From positions 4,526,001-4,590,000 of the forward strand of contig OZ244901.1 of the NCBI GenBank assembly GCA_965221545.1: 64,000 nucleotides of DNA, read 5' to 3'. Below the pieces are notes generated by a model. The model had not been told where the DNA came from. It did no database searches and worked only from the letters and a program-made list of their open reading frames with translations. Positions 17,000 to 28,445 of the stretch are shown piece by piece. The translations under genes and the position numbers were made by a program. This DNA comes from JAJEFO01 sp022819605. GTDB lineage: Bacteria > Pseudomonadota > Alphaproteobacteria > Rhodobacterales > Rhodobacteraceae. Positions within the stretch are counted from its first letter, which is position 1. Every line of letters begins with the position of its first letter.

Positions 17000-17403
17000 G
17001 CGGCGGGCCGCATCAAGCCACGAATTTCGGTGCCTCCCTCGAACGCACGGGCTGAGGTTGCCGACCATTCAAGCCAGGTTCATTCGCCGTGACTGCTCCC
17101 CGCCCTGACGGGGCTGTACGGCGCAACCGACAATCCTTGCAGCGGAATGACAGACGTGCGCCCGTTTGCCGGACAAGTCTGACCGGCATCCCCTCTGTTC
17201 CAGCATGCTCGCCGGCCCTGAAGAAGTTCCGGAATCCTTTCGGCCGGACGTGCCCGCAGGTCCGCAAAATGGGGCGGCGGAGCGCGTCGAGCGCGCGGAC
17301 GCGATCCCGGTGCGCCCAAGCCCGAAATGCTGTGCCAGTCGCCTGATCATGCGGCAGCATCCATGGCTTGAAGGGAAGTCTCGCGCCCTGAATGCCGCGA
17401 GGT
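17000..17403. other. 404-bp convergent gap between dnaJ and secA; no gene recognised
   Basis: Several short open frames cross this gap on both strands (for example 17089-17346 plus, 17069-17455 minus). None starts with a clear ribosome-binding site or resembles a protein I recognise, and the longest run into secA. No terminator with a T-run is evident for either flanking gene. It is either plain spacer or the remains of a lost gene. Confidence 0.5.
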
Positions 17404-20094
<2,691 letters not shown>

Positions 20095-20207
20095 TCGCAG
20101 CGCCTCTTGGCATCAGGACTGACGAGATCGTGTGAGGGGATGAGCTTGCCCGTGCCTCTGGCCCGCCATAGAAGGGCAAGGAAACAGCCGCCTCGCCAAC
20201 GTTCAGC

Positions 20208-20236
20208 GATTTAAGGGGCGGGTATCCTGCTGTCAA
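20208..20236 (-). promoter_or_regulatory. Sigma-70-type promoter for secA
   Basis: On the minus strand, TTGACA (20231-20236), a 17-bp spacer and TAAATC (20208-20213) form a good housekeeping promoter about 115 bp upstream of the secA ATG. It lies in the divergent region shared with the parvulin gene. Confidence 0.55.
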
Positions 20237-20273
20237 CTTCGCCCGGACTCCCGGCCCCATTCGAGGACACAAC

Positions 20274-21125
20274 ATGACTTCAAGAACAAGGCTTGCCGCC
20301 TTCGCGACCGTGATCGCACTGGCACTTCCGACGAGTGCGTTCGGGGACGAGCATGTCCGCGCGGATACGGTCGTGGCAACCGTAAACGGCACGGACATCA
20401 CCTTGGGACACATGATCCTGCTGAAGCAGCGCCTCCCGGACCAGTACCGGCAACTTCCGGGCGATGTCCTCTTCGAAGGAATTCTCGACCAGCTTGTTCA
20501 GCATGCGTTGCTTGGCGACGTGGTCGAGCCTCTCCCGCTCAGAGTGCGCCTGACACTGGAAAACGAGGAGCGCGCGCTTCGCGCCAACGAGGAAATGCGG
20601 CGCGTGGCGTCTGCCGCCATGACGAACGAGGCCCTGCAGGAAGCATATGACCAGGCCTACGGTTCGGCCGAACCCCAGACCGAGTACAACGCCTCGCACA
20701 TTCTCGTGACAACGGAAGATGAAGCGCTTGCGCTCGTGACGGAACTGGATGGCGGGGCCGACTTCGCCGCGCTCGCAAAGGAAAGGTCCACCGGACCCTC
20801 CGGGCCCAGTGGCGGAGAGCTGGGCTGGTTCGCCAGGGGCGCAATGGTGCCTCCGTTCGATGCCGCGGTCGCTGCACTCGAGACCGGAACGATTTCGGCA
20901 CCGGTGCAGACGCAGTTTGGCTGGCACGTCATCAAGCTCAACGAGACGCGAACGAAGGACGTGCCGACCATTGCCGAGGTTCAGGGAGAGCTTCTTGACA
21001 GCATCCAGCGATCCGCGATCGAAAGCCGTCTGGACGAGTTGACGGCCGGTGCCGACATAACGCGCAAGACAGCGGATGACATCGACCCGATCGTTCTGGA
21101 CGATCTCTCGCTCGTGGGTGGCTGA
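20274..21125 (+). CDS. Exported parvulin-type peptidyl-prolyl cis-trans isomerase
   Basis: The 283-residue protein has a Sec signal peptide (about residues 1-24, cleaved near AFG-DE), a SurA-like helical N-terminal region and one PpiC/parvulin domain (about 140-230) with ASHILVTTEDEA, GPSGPSGGELGWFARGAMVPPF and FGWHVIKL. It should act as a periplasmic folding catalyst for envelope proteins. It is close to the Rhodobacterales proteins annotated as peptidylprolyl isomerase beside argJ and opposite secA. Two base pairs separate it from argJ, so they are co-transcribed. Confidence 0.88.
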   Translation: MTSRTRLAAFATVIALALPTSAFGDEHVRADTVVATVNGTDITLGHMILLKQRLPDQYRQLPGDVLFEGILDQLVQHALLGDVVEPLPLRVRLTLENEERALRANEEMRRVASAAMTNEALQEAYDQAYGSAEPQTEYNASHILVTTEDEALALVTELDGGADFAALAKERSTGPSGPSGGELGWFARGAMVPPFDAAVAALETGTISAPVQTQFGWHVIKLNETRTKDVPTIAEVQGELLDSIQRSAIESRLDELTAGADITRKTADDIDPIVLDDLSLVGG

Positions 21126-21127
21126 CG

Positions 21128-22357
21128 TTGGCCGACAACCTCCCCGTCTCCCCGCTGGCCCCCGAGGGCGGATTTCCGGATCTGCCCGCGATCGCCGGTA
21201 TCCGGTTCGCGACGGCGGCGGCCGGCATAAAGTACGAGAGCCGCACCGACGTCATGCTGGCCGAGCTGGCGCCCGGCACAACCATTGCCGGTACGTTCAC
21301 CAGGTCGAAGACCCGCGCCGCCCCGGTGCTGGACTGCCAGGAAAAGATTGAAACGCCATCAGAGGCCGGTGCGGCCATTGTCGTCAATTCCGGAAACGCG
21401 AATGCATTCACTGGCGCGGCAGGCGTGACCTCGGTCAAGGCCATCACGAACGCGGTCGCAACCGCGACCGGTATCCCGGAAGTCCGGATCTTCACGTCCT
21501 CCACCGGCGTCATAGGCGAGCCGCTCCCCCACGATCGCATTGTCGCGACGCTTGCAGCGCTGGTCGAGAAGCTGGATGAACATGGCATCTCCGACGCCGC
21601 GCGCGCGATCATGACCACCGACACCTTCCCGAAAGGGGCCGGCCGGACTGTCGATGTCGACGGAAGAAGCATTCGCATCGTCGGAATCGCGAAAGGCTCC
21701 GGCATGATCGCGCCCGACATGGCCACGATGCTTGTCTACATCTTCACCGATGCCCGAATCTCGCAGGACAGGCTCCAGTCGCTCGTGGCTGCCGCCTGCG
21801 ACAAGACATTCAACTGCATCACCGTCGACAGCGACACCTCAACCTCCGACACGCTGCTCGCCGCCGCGACAGGAGCGTCGGGCGTAGACGTGGAAGGCAG
21901 CGATGCCTTCGCGGCGGCCCTTGCAGAAGTCATGGATGATCTTGCAAGGCAGGTCGTGCGTGACGGCGAAGGGGCCAGCAAGTTCGTCACTGTCAGCGTC
22001 ACGGGCGCCGCGAGCGAAAGCGATGCCCGTCAGGTCGCATTCGCAATCGCAAATTCGCCATTGGTCAAGACGGCGATTGCAGGCGAGGATCCGAATTGGG
22101 GTCGAGTCGTCATGGCGGTCGGCAAGTCGGGTGCCGAAGCCGACCGGGACCGGCTTTCGATCCGGTTTGGAAACGTGCTGGTTGCAAAGGACGGCAGGGT
22201 CGCTCCCGGCTACGTGGAAGCAGAGGCCGCCCGGCACATGAATGGCGACAACGTGTCCGTCTCGGTGGAGCTTGGCCTGGGAACCGGCGCGGCAACGGTC
22301 TACACCTGCGACCTTACGGAAAGGTACATTGCCATCAACGCGGACTATCGTTCGTGA
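21128..22357 (+). CDS. argJ: Bifunctional ornithine acetyltransferase / N-acetylglutamate synthase
   Basis: The 409-residue Ntn-fold enzyme recycles the acetyl group in arginine synthesis, transferring it from N-acetylornithine to glutamate. It is made as a precursor that cuts itself before a threonine; the site is KGSGMIAPDMATML with Thr200 as the new N-terminal nucleophile. The start is TTG at 21128, two bases after the upstream stop, with GGGTGG before it. Whether it also uses acetyl-CoA cannot be told from sequence. The stop overlaps the next gene as GTGA. Confidence 0.95.
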   Translation: MADNLPVSPLAPEGGFPDLPAIAGIRFATAAAGIKYESRTDVMLAELAPGTTIAGTFTRSKTRAAPVLDCQEKIETPSEAGAAIVVNSGNANAFTGAAGVTSVKAITNAVATATGIPEVRIFTSSTGVIGEPLPHDRIVATLAALVEKLDEHGISDAARAIMTTDTFPKGAGRTVDVDGRSIRIVGIAKGSGMIAPDMATMLVYIFTDARISQDRLQSLVAAACDKTFNCITVDSDTSTSDTLLAAATGASGVDVEGSDAFAAALAEVMDDLARQVVRDGEGASKFVTVSVTGAASESDARQVAFAIANSPLVKTAIAGEDPNWGRVVMAVGKSGAEADRDRLSIRFGNVLVAKDGRVAPGYVEAEAARHMNGDNVSVSVELGLGTGAATVYTCDLTERYIAINADYRS

Positions 22358-22752
22358 CGATCGTCCTCGTGTCCGCAGTGGCCCTCGTCGACCCCGATGG
22401 CCGGGTTCTTCTCGCCCAAAGGCCAAATGGCAAGTCGATGGCCGGACTTTGGGAGTTTCCGGGCGGCAAGGTCGAGGACGGCGAGGCTCCGGAGGCGGCC
22501 CTCATACGGGAGCTGCGCGAGGAGCTCGGGATCGAAACCTGGGAAAGCTGCCTTGCGCCGCTGACTTTCGCGAGCCATGCCTATGACGATTTTCACCTCC
22601 TGATGCCGCTCTTTGCCTGCCGGAAGTGGCAGGGCACGCCGGCCTCAAGGGAAGGACAGAATCTCAAATGGGTCAGGCCCGCCGCGCTGCGCGACTACCC
22701 GATGCCGCCCGCCGACATTCCGTTGATTCCGGTGCTCAGGGACTGGCTGTAG
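22354..22752 (+). CDS. mutT: MutT-like Nudix hydrolase (8-oxo-dGTP diphosphatase)
   Basis: The 132-residue protein has a perfect Nudix box, GGKVEDGEAPEAALIRELREE followed by LGI, and the N-terminal LVDPDGRVLLAQRPNGKSMAGLWEFPGG of MutT. It removes 8-oxo-dGTP from the nucleotide pool. The start is GTG at 22354-22356, overlapping the argJ stop by four bases; the frame is open much further upstream but lies inside argJ. Co-occurrence behind argJ is common in related bacteria. It converges on infB. Confidence 0.9.
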   Translation: MTIVLVSAVALVDPDGRVLLAQRPNGKSMAGLWEFPGGKVEDGEAPEAALIRELREELGIETWESCLAPLTFASHAYDDFHLLMPLFACRKWQGTPASREGQNLKWVRPAALRDYPMPPADIPLIPVLRDWL

Positions 22753-22781
22753 CCTGATTCTGCCGCTCGACGCAGCAAGTG

Positions 22782-25262
22782 TCAGGTGAGCGTACGCTCG
22801 ACCTCCTCGCGTTCGAAGATCTCGATGACATCGCCTTCCTTGATGTCATCGTAGCTTTCGAAGGCCATGCCACATTCCTGGCCGGACGGAACCTCGGTCA
22901 CCTCGTCCTTGAAGCGCTTCAGCGTCTTCAAGATCCCCTCGTGGATCACCACGTCGTCGCGCAGGAGGCGCACGCCTGCAGAGCGCCGCGCGGTTCCTTC
23001 GGTCACGAGGCAGCCCGCGATGCGGCCCACGCCCGACACCTTGAAGGCCTCCTTGACCTGTGCGTAGCCGATGAACCTCTCGCGCAACTCCGAAGACAGG
23101 AGCCCGCTGGCCGCGGCTTTCGCGTCGTCCACGAGATCGTAGATCACGCTGTAATATCGAACGTCCACGCCCTTCTGGTTCGCGGCGTTTCGCGCAGGCG
23201 TGTTGGCGCGCACGTTGAAGCCGAAGACCGGAGCGCCGCTTGCCTCGGCAAGGCCGACATCCGACTCTGTTATGGCACCGACACCCGAATGCAGGACGCG
23301 TATGCGCACTTCCTCGTTGCCGATCTTTTCCATCGCCTGGACGATGGCCTCCGCACTGCCTTGCACGTCCGCCTTCACGACAAGCGGCATTTCGACGACG
23401 CTTTCGCCGTCCTTCGCCTTCTGCAGCATTTGTTCAATGGTAGTTGCGGCTCCGGCAGCGGCGCGCTTTTCCTTGGCCTGGCTTGCCCTGTAATCTGAAA
23501 TCTCGCGCGCCTGGGCTTCCGTGTCGACAACGTTCAGGACATCGCCGGCTTCGGGCGTGCCGTTCAGGCCCAGAACCTCGACCGGCACGGAAGGCCCGGC
23601 CTCCTTGATCCGCTCGCCCTTGTCGCTCTCCATCGCGCGAACCTTGCCCCATTGCTCTCCGACGACAAAGATGTCGCCCTGCCGAAGCGTTCCGTTCTGA
23701 ACAAGGACGGTCGCAACCGGACCGCGTCCGACATCAAGCTGGGCCTCGATGACCGCTCCTTGGGCCGCACGATCCGGATTGGCCTTGAGTTCGAGGATTT
23801 CGGCCTGAAGCGCAATTGCCTCAAGCAATTCGTCAAGCCCGTTCCCTTTGACAGCGGAGACCTCCACGTCCTGCACCTCGCCAGACATCTTCTCGACGAC
23901 CACTTCCTGCTGAAGAAGCTCGGTGCGAACGTTGTCGGGGCTGGCCGCCGGCAGGTCCGTCTTGTTGATCGCGACGATGATCGGCACATCGGCAGCCTTG
24001 GCATGATTGATCGCCTCGATCGTCTGCGGCATGACGGAATCGTCGGCCGCGACGACAAGCACCACGATATCCGTAACCTGCGCGCCCCGCGCCCGCATGG
24101 ACGTGAACGCCGCGTGGCCCGGCGTGTCCAGGAATGTCAGAACCGATTTTTCCCGAGTCGTGACCTGGTATGCGCCAATATGCTGCGTGATGCCGCCAGC
24201 CTCGCCCGCAGTGACCTTTGTCTCGCGAATGGCGTCGAGGAGCGATGTCTTTCCGTGATCGACGTGGCCCATGACCGTAATGACCGGCGGACGCGGGCTC
24301 AAGTCTTCGTCCTTGTCCTCGACCGTGTCGATCACGTCCTCGACATCCGCATCGGACACCCGCTGCACGCTGTGCCCAAAGGACTCGATGATGAGCTCGG
24401 CCGTATCTGCGTCGATCGTCTGGTTCTGGGTTGCCATGATGCCGTTCGTCATCAGCGCCTTGACGACATCTGCAACTCGCTCCGACATGCGGTTCGCCAG
24501 CTCGCTGACCATGATCGCTTCGGGAAGCTGAACGGTGCGCATGACCTTTTCGCGTTCCTGCGTGCCGCTCGTGGCCTTCTGGCGTGCCCGCTCCTGCTTT
24601 CGCCTCATCGCCGCAAGCGAACGCTGCCGGCCGCCTTCACCGGACAGCGCCTGGTTCAACGTCAGCTTTCCTTCGCGCCTTCCGCCGGCGCTGCGAGACC
24701 GGCCGCCCCGATTGTCGCGGCGCGGCTCTCGCTCCTCCCGCTGTTCACGTTTCGGCGCGGTCTTTCCGCCACCGCGCGCTGGAGCGGGCTCTGCAGCGGG
24801 TGCCTGCTCTGCTGCCGCGCGCGCGCGCGCGGCCTCTGCCTTCTTGCGTTCCTCTTCTTCCGCTTTCGTCCGGGCTCTCTCTGCGCGTTCCTGTTCCTCG
24901 CGTTCCTTGGCAACAGCCTCGGCCTTGCGCCTTTCGCGCTCTTCGGCGCGAGCCCTTTCCTCGTCGGCGCGCTTCTTGGCTTCGTCGGCCTCCGTCGCCT
25001 TGGCGGCCGCCAACGCCTTCATTCGGCGCTCGAGTTCCGCATCCGATATTCCGGCTGGCCGATTGGACGGGTCCGTAGCCTGAACAGTTGCCGCCTTCGG
25101 CTGGGATGGCGTCTTGGCAGCACCGGGCTTCGGCACGACAACGCGCTTGCGCTTCGTTTCGACCACGACGTTCTTGGTTCTGCCATGCGAAAAGCTCTGC
25201 TTCACCTGGCCGGGGCCGCGTCCACGCAGGCCGAGCGTTTTCTTGCCGTCACTTTCGCTCAT
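22782..25262 (-). CDS. infB: Translation initiation factor IF-2
   Basis: The 826-residue GTPase brings initiator tRNA to the 30S subunit. The first 300 residues are low-complexity, Ala/Glu/Arg-rich coiled sequence typical of proteobacterial IF-2 N-domains. The GTPase core follows, with G1 GHVDHGKT, DTPGHAAF and NKTD, then the beta-barrel domains and the C-terminal fMet-tRNA-binding domain. ATG at 25262 overlaps the ylxR stop as ATGA. It ends the rimP-nusA-ylxR-infB operon. Confidence 0.98.
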   Translation of the reverse strand: MSESDGKKTLGLRGRGPGQVKQSFSHGRTKNVVVETKRKRVVVPKPGAAKTPSQPKAATVQATDPSNRPAGISDAELERRMKALAAAKATEADEAKKRADEERARAEERERRKAEAVAKEREEQERAERARTKAEEEERKKAEAARARAAAEQAPAAEPAPARGGGKTAPKREQREEREPRRDNRGGRSRSAGGRREGKLTLNQALSGEGGRQRSLAAMRRKQERARQKATSGTQEREKVMRTVQLPEAIMVSELANRMSERVADVVKALMTNGIMATQNQTIDADTAELIIESFGHSVQRVSDADVEDVIDTVEDKDEDLSPRPPVITVMGHVDHGKTSLLDAIRETKVTAGEAGGITQHIGAYQVTTREKSVLTFLDTPGHAAFTSMRARGAQVTDIVVLVVAADDSVMPQTIEAINHAKAADVPIIVAINKTDLPAASPDNVRTELLQQEVVVEKMSGEVQDVEVSAVKGNGLDELLEAIALQAEILELKANPDRAAQGAVIEAQLDVGRGPVATVLVQNGTLRQGDIFVVGEQWGKVRAMESDKGERIKEAGPSVPVEVLGLNGTPEAGDVLNVVDTEAQAREISDYRASQAKEKRAAAGAATTIEQMLQKAKDGESVVEMPLVVKADVQGSAEAIVQAMEKIGNEEVRIRVLHSGVGAITESDVGLAEASGAPVFGFNVRANTPARNAANQKGVDVRYYSVIYDLVDDAKAAASGLLSSELRERFIGYAQVKEAFKVSGVGRIAGCLVTEGTARRSAGVRLLRDDVVIHEGILKTLKRFKDEVTEVPSGQECGMAFESYDDIKEGDVIEIFEREEVERTLT

Positions 25263-25891
25263 AGAGTTTTCTGCACCTCTTCGGCGGACATGCCACCGTC
25301 CAATTCGCGAACGCCAGATAGCCGGATGGCGTCCTCCCTGATCATTTCAGTGAGGCCGCCATTTCCGAGCGCCGCATGTATCACACGTTCCCGACCAAAG
25401 GACAAACCCAATTCTGACGCCGTCAGAACCTCGAAAAAGCTGCCTCGGCCACCTGGCGGATGAAGCCTGGACTTGCCCCGATCCGAGCCGTCCGTGGCCT
25501 GAAACAGGATCCTGGCCTCGCCGCGGCCAAGCCAGTCCTTCACCCTTTCGAACCCGGCCACCGCCAGTCCGGCCTTCCGCGCCATCGAGAGCCGGTCGGT
25601 CAAGCGCCGTGCAAGCAGTTTCTCGACATCAGCAGGCAGCGTGTCGGGCACGGACACCTGCTTCCTTGCGGCACGGCCAAAAAGACCTTGGCGCATGGCC
25701 GCGTCCAAGGCGTCTCTCTTCGCTGCAACCCATATCCCACGCCCCGGCAGCTTCTCCAGGACATCCGGCACGACCTCCCCGCCTGGGCTGACCGCAAAGC
25801 GGATCAGACGACGCTTCGGTCGGGTCTCACCGGTCGCGATGCAGCGGCGTTCGGGTTCGCCGCGAGTTCTTGCTTTGCCGCCTCTGGGCAA
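25259..25891 (-). CDS. YlxR-family RNA-binding protein with C-terminal L7Ae-like domain
   Basis: The 210-residue protein has an N-terminal YlxR (DUF448) domain with RRCIATGETRPKRRLIRF and GRGIWVA, then a second domain (about residues 90-200) resembling the L7Ae-like fold, an arrangement usual in alphaproteobacteria but absent from the short YlxR of Firmicutes. The place between nusA and infB is conserved. The role is poorly known; YlxR proteins bind RNA and have been linked to RNase P or transcription regulation. The start is TTG at 25889-25891, with no strong ribosome-binding site, 15 bp after nusA. Confidence 0.85.
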   Translation of the reverse strand: MPRGGKARTRGEPERRCIATGETRPKRRLIRFAVSPGGEVVPDVLEKLPGRGIWVAAKRDALDAAMRQGLFGRAARKQVSVPDTLPADVEKLLARRLTDRLSMARKAGLAVAGFERVKDWLGRGEARILFQATDGSDRGKSRLHPPGGRGSFFEVLTASELGLSFGRERVIHAALGNGGLTEMIREDAIRLSGVRELDGGMSAEEVQKTL

Positions 25892-25906
25892 GACAGTTCG
25901 AGGCCA

Positions 25907-27532
25907 TCAGGCCTCGACCTCCTCTGCCACGTCCGCCTCGGCCTCATCGTCACTTTCGGCCTCGAGCTGTTCGGGGTCTACCCAGCCCAGCTGTATTCGC
26001 GCGGTCATCACCATGTTCTGCGCTTCTTCCAGGGAAACATTGAAGCTCTCCAGAAGGCCGTCATCCTTGGTTCTCTCTCCTTTGACAGTGGTCCATCCAC
26101 CGGCGAGCTCCCAGTCTGCGCATCGTGCGAACTCCTCGATCGTCTTCACGCCGTCGCTCGCCAGAACCTCGATCATCTGGGGCGTCAGGCCGTCAAACGC
26201 AAACAGGCTGTCTTCGGCTCCCAGCTTGCGGGCACGTTCCTCGGATTGCCGGTTCTGTTCGTCGATGTGGTCGCGAGCCCGAGCCTGAAGCTCGTTGGCC
26301 GTGTCCTCGTCCACGCCGTCGATGACCAGCAGTTCGTCGATTTCGACATACGCGACTTCCTCGAGGCTGGTGAATCCTTCCGACACGAGCAGTTGCGCGA
26401 AGAACTCGTCAAGATCCAGCGTGTCCATGAAGAGCTTGGTGCGCTCCTCGAATTCCGCCTGGCGACGCTGGCTCTCCTCATCTTCGGTCATGATGTCGAT
26501 GTCGAGCCCGGTGAGCTGCGATGCCAGCCGGACATTCTGCCCGCGCCGGCCGATGGCGAGGCTCAGCTGCTCCTCCGGAACCACGACCTCGATTCGCTCG
26601 GCGTCCTCGTCAAGAACCACCTTGGAAACCTCGGCGGGCTGAAGCGCGTTGACGAGAAATGTCGGCGCGTCCTCGTTCCAGGGAATGATGTCGATCTTTT
26701 CGCCCTGCAATTCGTTGACGACGGCTTGCACGCGGGAGCCGCGCATTCCGACGCAGGCCCCGACCGGGTCGATCGAGGATTCGTACGAGATGACCGCGAT
26801 CTTTGCCCGGCTGCCCGGATCGCGCGCCACTGCCTTGATCTCGATGATGCCGTCGTAGATCTCCGGCACTTCCATCCTGAAGAGTTCCGCCATGAACTCC
26901 GACGCCGTCCTGCTCAGGAATATCTGCGGTCCCCGGGTCTCGCTCCGCACGTCCTTGATGTAGCAGCGAATGCGGTCGCCTGGGCGGTAGGATTCCCGCC
27001 CGATCTTCTCGTTCCGGCGCAGGACGCCCTCGCCGCGACCCACGTCCACGATCACGTTGCCGTACTCCTCGCGCTTGACGACACCGTTGATGATGGTGCC
27101 GGCGCGATCCTTGAATTCTTCGAACTGCCTGTCCCGTTCGGCCTCCCGGACCTTTTGCAGGATCACCTGCTTCGCGGATTGCGCCGCGATCCGATTCATG
27201 TCCACCGGCGGCACCTCGTCCACGATCGTATCTCCCGGCTTGGGATCGGCGAGGTATTGACGCGCCTGTTCCGGCGTCAGTTGCGCCTGGTAGTTCTCGA
27301 TCTCCTCCGCCTCGGGGTCGACCACCGTCCGCACTCGCGTGAACGTCGCCTTTCCGGTCTTGCGGTCAATCGACACGCGGATGTCCAGCTCGGCTCCGTA
27401 CCGGCTCTTCGCCGCTCGGGCGAGGCTTTCCTCCATCGCCTCGACCACCAGCGCCGGGTCAATCATCTTTTCGCGCGCCACCGCTTCGGCAGTCTGCAGG
27501 AGTTCAAGCTGGTTTGCGGATGTGATCGCCAT
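25907..27532 (-). CDS. nusA: Transcription termination/antitermination factor NusA
   Basis: The 541-residue protein has the RNA polymerase-binding N-domain, S1 domain (VVKREYGNVIVDVGRGEG), two KH domains (IAVISYESSIDPVGACVGMR; GRRGQNVRLASQLTG) and a C-terminal region with helix-hairpin-helix-like repeats and an acidic tail. It controls pausing, termination and antitermination at the RNA exit of RNA polymerase. It follows rimP by two bases and is in the standard operon. In other bacteria NusA limits its own operon, relevant to the leader structure at 28121-28143. Confidence 0.97.
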   Translation of the reverse strand: MAITSANQLELLQTAEAVAREKMIDPALVVEAMEESLARAAKSRYGAELDIRVSIDRKTGKATFTRVRTVVDPEAEEIENYQAQLTPEQARQYLADPKPGDTIVDEVPPVDMNRIAAQSAKQVILQKVREAERDRQFEEFKDRAGTIINGVVKREEYGNVIVDVGRGEGVLRRNEKIGRESYRPGDRIRCYIKDVRSETRGPQIFLSRTASEFMAELFRMEVPEIYDGIIEIKAVARDPGSRAKIAVISYESSIDPVGACVGMRGSRVQAVVNELQGEKIDIIPWNEDAPTFLVNALQPAEVSKVVLDEDAERIEVVVPEEQLSLAIGRRGQNVRLASQLTGLDIDIMTEDEESQRRQAEFEERTKLFMDTLDLDEFFAQLLVSEGFTSLEEVAYVEIDELLVIDGVDEDTANELQARARDHIDEQNRQSEERARKLGAEDSLFAFDGLTPQMIEVLASDGVKTIEEFARCADWELAGGWTTVKGERTKDDGLLESFNVSLEEAQNMVMTARIQLGWVDPEQLEAESDDEAEADVAEEVEA

Positions 27533-27534
27533 TT

Positions 27535-28110
27535 TCAGGCCTCCTTGTCGGCATCCTGGTTCTCTTCGGTATCGTCAATGTCCGTTCCGGGGATTCGGTC
27601 CGGATTGCCGCGCGCCTTCAGGGAAGCGCGCACCAGATCATCACTCAACACAAGTCTTGCATCGCTCAACCAGTCGAACTTGAGACCGATAATCCCTTCG
27701 TCGACTTCAACAAGCACTTCGTCTTCCCCGACGCCGTGAAGCATGCCCCTGAATCGCTTGCGGCCGTCAATCAACTCGGACGTTTCAAGCCTTGCCTCGC
27801 ATCCGCTCCACGCCGAAAAGTCCTTCATGCGCGTCAGCGGACGATCGATGCCGGGCGAACTGACTTCCAGGGTGTAGGCATCCTCGATCGGATCCTCGAC
27901 ATCCAGCGTCGCGCTTACGGCCGTCGATATCGCTGCACAGTCGTCGACCTCCATGCCGCCGTCCGGGCGCTCTGCCATGATCTGCAAGGTCCTCGACTTT
28001 CCGGACAGCAGTCGCACGCGCACGAGCTCAAAGCCCAGGTCTTCGACCACCGGGGCAATCACGCCGGCCAGACGCCGGTCCACGCTCGTTCTGGCAACAA
28101 GATCGATCAT
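27535..28110 (-). CDS. rimP: Ribosome maturation factor RimP
   Basis: The 191-residue protein supports 30S subunit assembly. It has the RimP N-domain (LGFELVRVRLLSGKSRTLQIM, then VDDCAAISTAVSATLD), the signature YTLEVSSPGIDRPL and an SH3-like C-domain, with an added acidic tail (DTEENQDADKEA). I chose ATG at 28108-28110; the longer TTG start at 28122 would lie inside the T-run of the upstream hairpin. It is first in the operon with nusA, ylxR and infB. Its ribosome-binding region (TTTGAGACC) is weak. Confidence 0.93.
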   Translation of the reverse strand: MIDLVARTSVDRRLAGVIAPVVEDLGFELVRVRLLSGKSRTLQIMAERPDGGMEVDDCAAISTAVSATLDVEDPIEDAYTLEVSSPGIDRPLTRMKDFSAWSGCEARLETSELIDGRKRFRGMLHGVGEDEVLVEVDEGIIGLKFDWLSDARLVLSDDLVRASLKARGNPDRIPGTDIDDTEENQDADKEA

Positions 28111-28114
28111 GGTC

Positions 28115-28150
28115 TCAAACAAAAAAACGGGCCAGCGGCCCGTCGGTCAT
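28115..28150 (-). CDS. Possible 11-residue leader peptide ahead of rimP
   Basis: ATG at 28148-28150 opens MTDGPLARFFV and stops with TGA at 28115-28117, four bases before the rimP ATG. Its codons run through the whole terminator-like hairpin and T-run. A GAGG lies 11 bases upstream, a poor spacing. If translated, ribosomes would open the hairpin, coupling rimP expression to translation. There is no other evidence that it is made. Confidence 0.25.
   Translation of the reverse strand: MTDGPLARFFV
28121..28143 (-). terminator. Intrinsic terminator / attenuator in the rimP operon leader
   Basis: On the minus strand, ACGGGCC-GCT-GGCCCGT is a perfect 7-bp stem followed by a run of T, ending 10 bases before the rimP ATG. 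It could end pip transcripts 300 bp downstream of pip, or act as an attenuator for rimP-nusA-ylxR-infB, since a plausible promoter lies upstream of it. Confidence 0.75.
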
Positions 28151-28200
28151 TTCCGTTGGAGCCTCGGGGGTGGAAGCCGAAGCACCGCTTTCGAAGGGGC

Positions 28201-28228
28201 ATATAGGCGAGTCCGCAGCAGGCCGCAA
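28201..28228 (-). promoter_or_regulatory. Candidate promoter of the rimP-nusA-ylxR-infB operon
   Basis: TTGCGG (28223-28228), a 16-bp spacer and CTATAT (28201-28206) on the minus strand would start RNA near 28194, giving an 85-nt leader that includes the hairpin at 28121-28143. The 335-bp stretch 28111-28445 between rimP and pip holds only this promoter, the hairpin and the small leader frame; no tRNA gene is present. Confidence 0.5.
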
Positions 28229-28445
28229 GTCGGAACTGGCGCAAATTTCCGGATCGTCCGCGACAGCTGTGCCTCGTGCCGGTCAACTCGACCTTGCGCA
28301 TGGACCCTGCACGGTCGCCGATCCGCATCCCGGCGGTGGCGAGGGGTGTGCAGTTTCGCCGTGCCTGGTGAAGGAGCATCCGGGTTTCCCGGCGATTGCG
28401 GAAACGGGCGCGGGTCTGCAATGCCGCTTGCAGCCAGACAGGCGG

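Noticed and set aside
23652..25463. 603-codon open frame antisense to infB
   Set aside because: Low-complexity mirror of the Glu/Ala/Arg-rich IF-2 N-domain; no ribosome-binding site or similarity.
25460..27739. 759-codon open frame antisense to nusA and ylxR
   Set aside because: Covers confidently assigned genes on the other strand and resembles no known protein.
28144..28445. tRNA gene ahead of rimP, as in E. coli metY
   Set aside because: No cloverleaf or GTTCGAATC-type arm found on either strand; only a promoter and leader are visible.
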